Origin: an uncultured Alphaproteobacteria bacterium
Lineage (GTDB): Bacteria; Pseudomonadota; Alphaproteobacteria; Rhizobiales; Ancalomicrobiaceae
Direction of reading: 5' to 3'
Length of the DNA: 64,000 bases
Assembly (NCBI GenBank): GCA_937892955.1
Contig: CALBKH010000103.1
Coordinates: 1 to 64,000, forward strand
Part shown: in pieces, positions 59,960 through 64,000 of the stretch
Layout: every line of letters starts with the position of its first letter
How positions within the stretch are numbered: the stretch's first letter is position 1
Translations under genes and position numbers: made by a program
The notes under the pieces: model-generated
What the model saw: the letters and a program-made list of their open reading frames with translations, nothing else
Told to the model about the DNA's origin: nothing
Database searches by the model: none

Positions 59960-60393
59960 GGATCATGTTCGTCGCGGCGCTCGGCCTCGTCGCCGGTCTG
60001 AGCTTCGGTATCGCTTCGGCGTCCGCCCAGGAGGTCAAGACGCTGCGCGGCGCGGCCCCGCAGGCCGACGTCGCGGTGCCGGAAACCGCCCACCAGAACG
60101 TCTCCGGCCGCTTCGATCGCGCCTATCGCCAGCAGCCGCCGCTGATCCCCCATCAGATCGATCGCTACCAGATCGACCTCAAGGCCAATCAGTGCCTGAG
60201 CTGCCACGACTGGTCGACCGCCGCCAAGAACGGCGCCCCGACCCTGTCGATGACCCACTATCTCGATCGTGACGGCCACCAGACCGACACCGTCGCCGGG
60301 ACCCGTTGGTTCTGCAACCAGTGCCACGTGCCGCAGGCCGATGCCAAGGAACTGGTCGAAAACACCTTCAAGCCGTCCTCCACCGTCAAGTGA
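59956..60393 (+). CDS. napB: Dihaem cytochrome c NapB (electron transfer subunit)
   Basis: NapB delivers electrons to NapA. The 145-residue precursor has a signal peptide (about 1-24, SASAQ) and two haem motifs: CLSCH at 80-84 and CNQCH at 120-124, each with its histidine. Conserved YRQQPPLIPHQID and MTHYLDRDG match other NapB proteins, the distal histidines lying in these segments. The ATG overlaps the napH stop. napC follows after 55 nt. Confidence 0.96.
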   Translation: MRIMFVAALGLVAGLSFGIASASAQEVKTLRGAAPQADVAVPETAHQNVSGRFDRAYRQQPPLIPHQIDRYQIDLKANQCLSCHDWSTAAKNGAPTLSMTHYLDRDGHQTDTVAGTRWFCNQCHVPQADAKELVENTFKPSSTVK

Positions 60394-60448
60394 GCGGCGA
60401 GGCGTGTGAACGGATCCCTCGGGCCTCGCGGAACGGAGCGCTGGAACC

Positions 60449-61084
60449 ATGACCGATACGAACACGAGCGCCACCCGGCCGGGTTTCCTCCGGCGCCTGT
60501 GGACGACCCTCTGGACACCGGCGGCGCGCACCGCCCTCGGTGTGCTTCTCATCGTCGGCTTCGTCGGCGGTGTCGTCGTCTGGGGCGGCTTCAACTGGGC
60601 GTTGGAACTCACCAACACCGAGACCTTCTGCATCTCCTGTCACGAGATGAAGGAGAACGTTTACGCCGAGTACAAGCAGACGCCGCACTTCCAGAACGGC
60701 TCCGGCGTGCGCGCCACCTGCCCGGATTGCCACGTGCCGAAGGAATGGACCCACAAGATCATCCGTAAGATCCAGGCGTCCAACGAGCTGTGGGGCCATT
60801 TCGTCACCCAGTCGATCTGGACCAAGGAGAAGTTCGACGCCCGCCGCATCGAACTCGCCAAGCACGAATGGAAGCGGATGAAGGAGACCAACAGTCGCGA
60901 GTGCCGCAACTGCCACAACTTCGACTACATGGACTTCACCAAGCAGGAGACCCGGGCCGGCAAGCAGCATCAGACCGCGCTCGACCAGGGCAAGACCTGC
61001 ATCGATTGTCATCAGGGCATCGCCCATCGTCTCCCGCAGGGTGGCCGCGAAGCCTACGAGGACATGTTGAAGACGATGAAGTGA
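60449..61084 (+). CDS. napC: Tetrahaem cytochrome c NapC (NapC/NirT family)
   Basis: NapC oxidises membrane quinol and passes electrons to NapB. The 211-residue protein has one N-terminal membrane anchor (about 28-50) and four haem motifs: CISCH 61-65, CPDCH 91-95, CRNCH 152-156 and CIDCH 184-188. The length and single anchor are typical. It ends the nap operon, before a strong terminator. With NapC and NapGH both present, two quinol-oxidising routes are available. Confidence 0.96.
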   Translation: MTDTNTSATRPGFLRRLWTTLWTPAARTALGVLLIVGFVGGVVVWGGFNWALELTNTETFCISCHEMKENVYAEYKQTPHFQNGSGVRATCPDCHVPKEWTHKIIRKIQASNELWGHFVTQSIWTKEKFDARRIELAKHEWKRMKETNSRECRNCHNFDYMDFTKQETRAGKQHQTALDQGKTCIDCHQGIAHRLPQGGREAYEDMLKTMK

Positions 61085-61156
61085 TCGGCTCGGCCGAGGC
61101 GACGTCGAGGTCGATCGAAGCGGGTCGCGCGACACCGGTTCGATGATGTAGAAGAG

Positions 61157-61189
61157 ACGGGCCGCCCCCCGGGGACGGCCCGTTCTTTC
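61157..61189 (+). terminator. Rho-independent terminator of the nap operon
   Basis: ACGGGCCG (61157-61164) and CGGCCCGT (61176-61183) form an 8-bp stem, with further G/C pairing in the loop, followed by TTCTTTC. It lies about 70 nt after the napC stop and about 28 nt before the first Crp/Fnr gene. Confidence 0.85.
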
Positions 61190-61217
61190 GTCCTCGCGCG
61201 CAAGGTGACCCGCCTCG

Positions 61218-61931
61218 ATGGCATCTCGACTCAGGACGGCGCTCGACGCGGCCGATCTCGACAAGGTGAACTGTTCGCCGCTCTTCGCCCATCTCGGCGA
61301 GGACGTCGCCCGCGCCGTGATCGGCGATCGCGAACCCAAGACCTACGAGCGCGGCCGTTCGATCTTCCTCCAGGGCGATCCGGCCGACGCCTTCTTCCTG
61401 GTGCTCGACGGCTGGGTGAAGCTGTTTCGCGCCATGCCCGACGGCGGCGAAGCGGTGGTGGCGGTGATGGCGCCGGGCGAATGTTTCGCCGAGGCCGTGA
61501 TGTTCATCGGCGGGCGCTATCCCGTGGCCGCCGAAGCGGTCACCGATTGCCGCCTGCTGCGTGTCGAAGCGCGAGCCGTGCGCGCCGCCATGCAGGCCGA
61601 CCCGCGTGTCGCCACGGCCCTCCTCGCCTCCATCGCCCACCACACCGAGACGCTCTCCGATCAGGTCGAACACATGAAGGTGCTCGGCGCGCCGCAGCGT
61701 GTCGCCGACTTCCTGGTGCGCACCGCCCGCGTCAAGACCGGCTCGACCAGCCTGACGCTGCCCTACGACAAGGCGCTGATCGCCCGCCGTCTCGGCATGA
61801 CGCCGGAGAGCTTCTCCCGGGCGCTGGCCATCCTGCGCGACCACGGCGTCCAGGTCGACCGCGACGCCGTCGCCATCGCCAACGTCGGCCGCTTGAAGTC
61901 CTTCGTCCGCGAAACCGCCGACCGCGCCTGA
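61218..61931 (+). CDS. Crp/Fnr-family transcriptional regulator (DNR/NnrR-like), copy 1
   Basis: A 237-residue regulator. The N-terminal cyclic-nucleotide-type beta barrel (about 20-130) has SIFLQGDPADAFFLVLDGWV and APGECFAEAVMFIGGRYPVA; a long dimer helix follows. The C-terminal helix-turn-helix contains GMTPESFSRAL, whose E-x-x-S-R matches FNR's recognition helix, so an FNR-like TTGAT-N4-ATCAA site is predicted. The N-terminal cysteine cluster of FNR is missing, so oxygen sensing by an Fe-S cluster is unlikely; a haem/NO-type or other input is possible. It follows the nap terminator. Confidence 0.9.
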   Translation: MASRLRTALDAADLDKVNCSPLFAHLGEDVARAVIGDREPKTYERGRSIFLQGDPADAFFLVLDGWVKLFRAMPDGGEAVVAVMAPGECFAEAVMFIGGRYPVAAEAVTDCRLLRVEARAVRAAMQADPRVATALLASIAHHTETLSDQVEHMKVLGAPQRVADFLVRTARVKTGSTSLTLPYDKALIARRLGMTPESFSRALAILRDHGVQVDRDAVAIANVGRLKSFVRETADRA

Positions 61932-62186
61932 GATCGGATACGCGAGATTCTCAACGTTCGGAATCGGACCCGCCGATCGGGTGAGGCTCGGGATCGGGGA
62001 CGACCTGTCTCATTCCCGAAGCCGCTTCGCCGTGCTCATGATACCGGCGAAACAGCGATCGGGCCGCTTCGGCAGGGCGGTCCGATGGTCGGTCATGCGG
62101 TCGGAAGGGTTGTCGAAGCCCGTTCGGAATGTCAGTTTCGGCGAAACGGCGCGCAGACGCCGACGATGTACGAGAAGGGCGACGAG

Positions 62187-62870
62187 ATGGATGCGGCCGA
62201 CTGGACGGTTGTCCGGCGCAGCACGATGTTCCGCACGACCGACGAAGCGAAACTGCGCGACATCATCGGTGATCGCAGTCCGCGCACCCATCCGCGCGGT
62301 CAGGTGCTGTTCCTGCAGGGCGATCACATCGACGGCCTGCATCTGGTCGTCGCCGGCTACGTCAAGCTCTACCGCCAGACCGAGGAAGGCGCCGACGCCA
62401 TCGTCAGCGTCCACGGCCCGGGACAGAGCTTCGGTGAGACCGCGGCGCTCCTCGCCACCCCGGCGCACGCCACCGCCGAGACGATCTCCGAGGCCCGGAT
62501 CCTCACCATCGACGCCGAACGGCTGCGCAGCCGCCTCGGCGCCGATCCCGATCTCGCCTTCGCGATGCTCGCCTCGGCCTCGATGCATCTGCGCTCGATG
62601 GTCGACGAACTGGAACGCCTCAAGGGCCTGCCCGGGCCGCGCCGCGTCGCCGGTTTCCTCTGCGACCTCGCCGGCACCGACGAAGGCGCGGCGTCCTTCG
62701 ATCTGCCCTACGAGAAATCGCTCATCGCCGGCCGTCTCGGCATGACGCCGGAGAGCTTCTCGCGCGCACTCGCCAAACTGCGCGACCACGGCGTCTCGAT
62801 CGAGCGCGAACACGTCCGCATCTCCAAGCTGCAGAATCTCCGCGACTTCTTCGAAGGCGAAGCGGCCTGA
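62187..62870 (+). CDS. Crp/Fnr-family transcriptional regulator, copy 2
   Basis: A 227-residue paralogue of the preceding regulator with the same plan: beta barrel with VLFLQGDHIDGLHLVVAGYV and HGPGQSFGETAALLATPAHA, a dimer helix (MHLRSMVDELERLKGL) and the same recognition sequence GMTPESFSRAL. It too lacks the FNR cysteine cluster. I chose the ATG at 62187 because GAAGGG lies 7 nt before it; ATG 62166 is the alternative. It has its own 255-nt upstream region in which I see no FNR-type box. Both copies should recognise similar DNA, so they may compete or respond to different signals. Confidence 0.9.
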   Translation: MDAADWTVVRRSTMFRTTDEAKLRDIIGDRSPRTHPRGQVLFLQGDHIDGLHLVVAGYVKLYRQTEEGADAIVSVHGPGQSFGETAALLATPAHATAETISEARILTIDAERLRSRLGADPDLAFAMLASASMHLRSMVDELERLKGLPGPRRVAGFLCDLAGTDEGAASFDLPYEKSLIAGRLGMTPESFSRALAKLRDHGVSIEREHVRISKLQNLRDFFEGEAA

Positions 62871-63356
62871 GCGGTCGACGCTCGCCTCTCGCACATGCGG
62901 CGCACATGGCGAACGCCTCGACGGACACACCGTTCCGAGCCCGCCGACGAGCTTCACGGCGAGAAGGCGGCCGCACCGGACCATCGGAGCCGGCGGCGAC
63001 CGCGGATCTCTCCGCTTCGCGCTTTGCCCTTCTCGGCTCGCGACGCCCTCGTCCTCCCACGACGGTCCACCGCTCCGCGGAGCGTCCCACACCGGGCCAC
63101 ATCCCGAACTCCCGAAATTTCGACCTGTTCGAAACCCGGTGAGTGAAGGCGACGACGAACGCCCGTCGGCCGGTCGGCGACGCTCGCGAATTTCGGACGA
63201 ATCCGGAATCCAAGAGGCCGGTATCATGCCCTCCATCTGTTGAAAGATCTTCATATTATGCATGTCACATGCATTTATTCACATATCGGCCGATCGCCGC
63301 TACGACGAGGTCCTGCGAGATCGACGACAAGGAGAAGGACCGAACCGGCGAAGGAT
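62871..63356. other. Gene-free stretch with a perfect 17-nt palindrome
   Basis: A 486-bp convergent gap between the second Crp/Fnr gene and folK. Most is GC-rich and featureless. Near 63235-63290 it becomes AT-rich and contains ATGCATGT (63258-63265), C, ACATGCAT (63267-63274), a perfect palindrome followed by TTATTC. It could be an operator, or a terminator for folK (minus) or the regulator (plus), although a 1-nt loop is too tight for a simple hairpin. No gene was recognised. Confidence 0.55.
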
Positions 63357-63851
63357 TCACGGTCGGTTCGAGCCGTCGAGATCGATCCGCTCGACCCCGC
63401 TCGCATCCAGCTTCGCCAGGTGACCGGCGACCGTCGCGCCCGCCACCATTCGATCGGGCACGATCTCGGCGAGCGGCACCAACACGAAGGCGCGTTCCGT
63501 CAGATACGGGTGCGGCAGGCGCAGGCCCGGCTCGTCGATGTCGCGGCCGTCGTAGTCGAGCACGTCGAGATCGATCGCCCGCGGCCCCCACTTCACCTCG
63601 CGGCGGCGGCCGAGCGACGTCTCGGTGGCGAGGCACAGGTCGAGCAGCGCCCGCGGCGTGAGCGCGGTCTCGACCGCCACGCAGGCGTTGACGAAGGCCG
63701 GTTGCTCGGTCAGCCCCCAGGGCGGCGTCTTCCAGTTCGACGACCGCGCCACGACCTTCGCGCCGCCGGCCTCCAGCCGGCGGATCGCCTCGTCGAGCGT
63801 CGCCGCCACGTCGCCGAGATTGCCGCCGAGACCGATCAGCGCCTCAACCAT
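63357..63851 (-). CDS. folK: 2-amino-4-hydroxy-6-hydroxymethyldihydropteridine diphosphokinase
   Basis: FolK (HPPK) pyrophosphorylates the pterin in folate synthesis. The 164-residue protein starts MVEALIGLGGNLGDVAATLD and has the ATP/pterin motifs WKTPPWGLTEQPAFVNACVA, RRREVKWGPRAIDLDVLDYD with the metal-binding D-x-D, and LRLPHPYLTERAFVLVPLAE. The length is standard. Its start overlaps the end of folB by 8 nt, making a folB-folK operon on the minus strand. Confidence 0.96.
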   Translation of the reverse strand: MVEALIGLGGNLGDVAATLDEAIRRLEAGGAKVVARSSNWKTPPWGLTEQPAFVNACVAVETALTPRALLDLCLATETSLGRRREVKWGPRAIDLDVLDYDGRDIDEPGLRLPHPYLTERAFVLVPLAEIVPDRMVAGATVAGHLAKLDASGVERIDLDGSNRP

Positions 63852-64000
63852 CGCGACGCCGCACGATCTCGATGGCGACGCCGTCGAGGATGGTCGGGAT
63901 CGGCGCCGCCGGCTTCTCGACCCGCACCGTGATGGTGTGGATCTGCGGATAGGAGGCGAGGATCTGCCGGGCGATCACCTCGGCCAGCCCCTCGATCAGC
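63844..64000 (-). CDS. folB: Dihydroneopterin aldolase, C-terminal part
   Basis: The right edge cuts this gene; only the last 51 or so codons are visible. LIEGLAEVIARQILASYPQI and TITVRVEKPAAPIPTILDGV are the conserved C-terminus of FolB, including the lysine of the V-x-K-P motif. FolB makes 6-hydroxymethyl-dihydropterin, the direct substrate of FolK encoded next. The stop overlaps the folK start region by 8 nt. Confidence 0.93.
   Translation of the reverse strand, partial: LIEGLAEVIARQILASYPQIHTITVRVEKPAAPIPTILDGVAIEIVRRRDG

Noticed and set aside
61932..62186. FNR-type box for autoregulation of the second Crp/Fnr gene
   Set aside because: Only TTGTC-type half-sites without a CAA partner at the right distance.

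Overview
The window reads as chromosomal DNA of a GC-rich alphaproteobacterium, most likely a Hyphomicrobiales (Rhizobiales) relative. The grounds are a petABC cytochrome bc1 operon, Nap-type periplasmic nitrate reductase, NDUFAF7-type methyltransferase, lgt and pgeF in one operon, DUF6111/DUF1285 genes, and RIME-like and other intergenic palindromes of the kind common in that order. This rests on gene content and style; no database search was possible. Coding density is high and many neighbours overlap by ATGA or GTGA.

Layout. 1-5.0 kb: tail of a zeta-toxin-like kinase, pgsA, moaD, a short orphan coupled to a chemotaxis receptor, moaE and a secreted metallo-beta-lactamase-fold protein. 5.0-6.8 kb: a sharply AT-rich island with a single P-loop ATPase (Sll1717-like), probably transferred in. 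6.8-13.7 kb: secreted protein, ilvE, a MarR / response regulator / sensor kinase trio, two coupled MaoC proteins, a TetR regulator. 13.8-18.5 kb (minus): prs, a lipoprotein, pgeF, an NDUFAF7-like methyltransferase and lgt. 18.7-28.8 kb: ubiK, DUF523, YbjN, proC, GST, rplY-pth, cold shock protein, infA, ychF, a 168-bp tandem repeat, efp facing its modifying enzyme epmA, and a His-rich zinc exporter. 28.9-33.7 kb (minus): apt, trmO, four overlapping 10-codon mini-ORFs, mtnP, then petABC. 34-39.7 kb: trmL-hemF, a diguanylate cyclase, and cca-DUF6111-NUDIX-DUF1285. 39.9-48.2 kb: MoxR-DUF58-DUF4159-membrane protein, oxyR, DUF2267. 48.2-51.0 kb (minus): CbiMNQO cobalt transporter behind a complete cobalamin riboswitch. 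51.2-62.9 kb: copper chaperone, nnrS, mog, DUF2478, napFDAGHBC and two Crp/Fnr regulators. 63.4-64.0 kb (minus): folK and the end of folB.

How the genes fit together. Molybdenum cofactor steps (moaD, moaE, mog) support the NapA molybdoenzyme. Quinol electrons reach nitrate by NapC and NapGH through NapB, while petABC serves the aerobic chain. Both Crp/Fnr regulators carry the FNR-type ExxSR recognition helix, and FNR/NNR-like boxes lie before nnrS and, more weakly, before napF. EF-P and EpmA form a divergent maturation pair. Cobalt uptake is set by cobalamin through the riboswitch.

The most unusual structures are the chain of translationally coupled mini-ORFs between mtnP and trmO (a 29-bp tandem repeat that carries its own Shine-Dalgarno and ATGA junction), the 168-bp hairpin-rich tandem repeat after efp with a relative near 1.2 kb, the foreign ATPase island, and a nested hairpin inside the nap operon between napA and napG.
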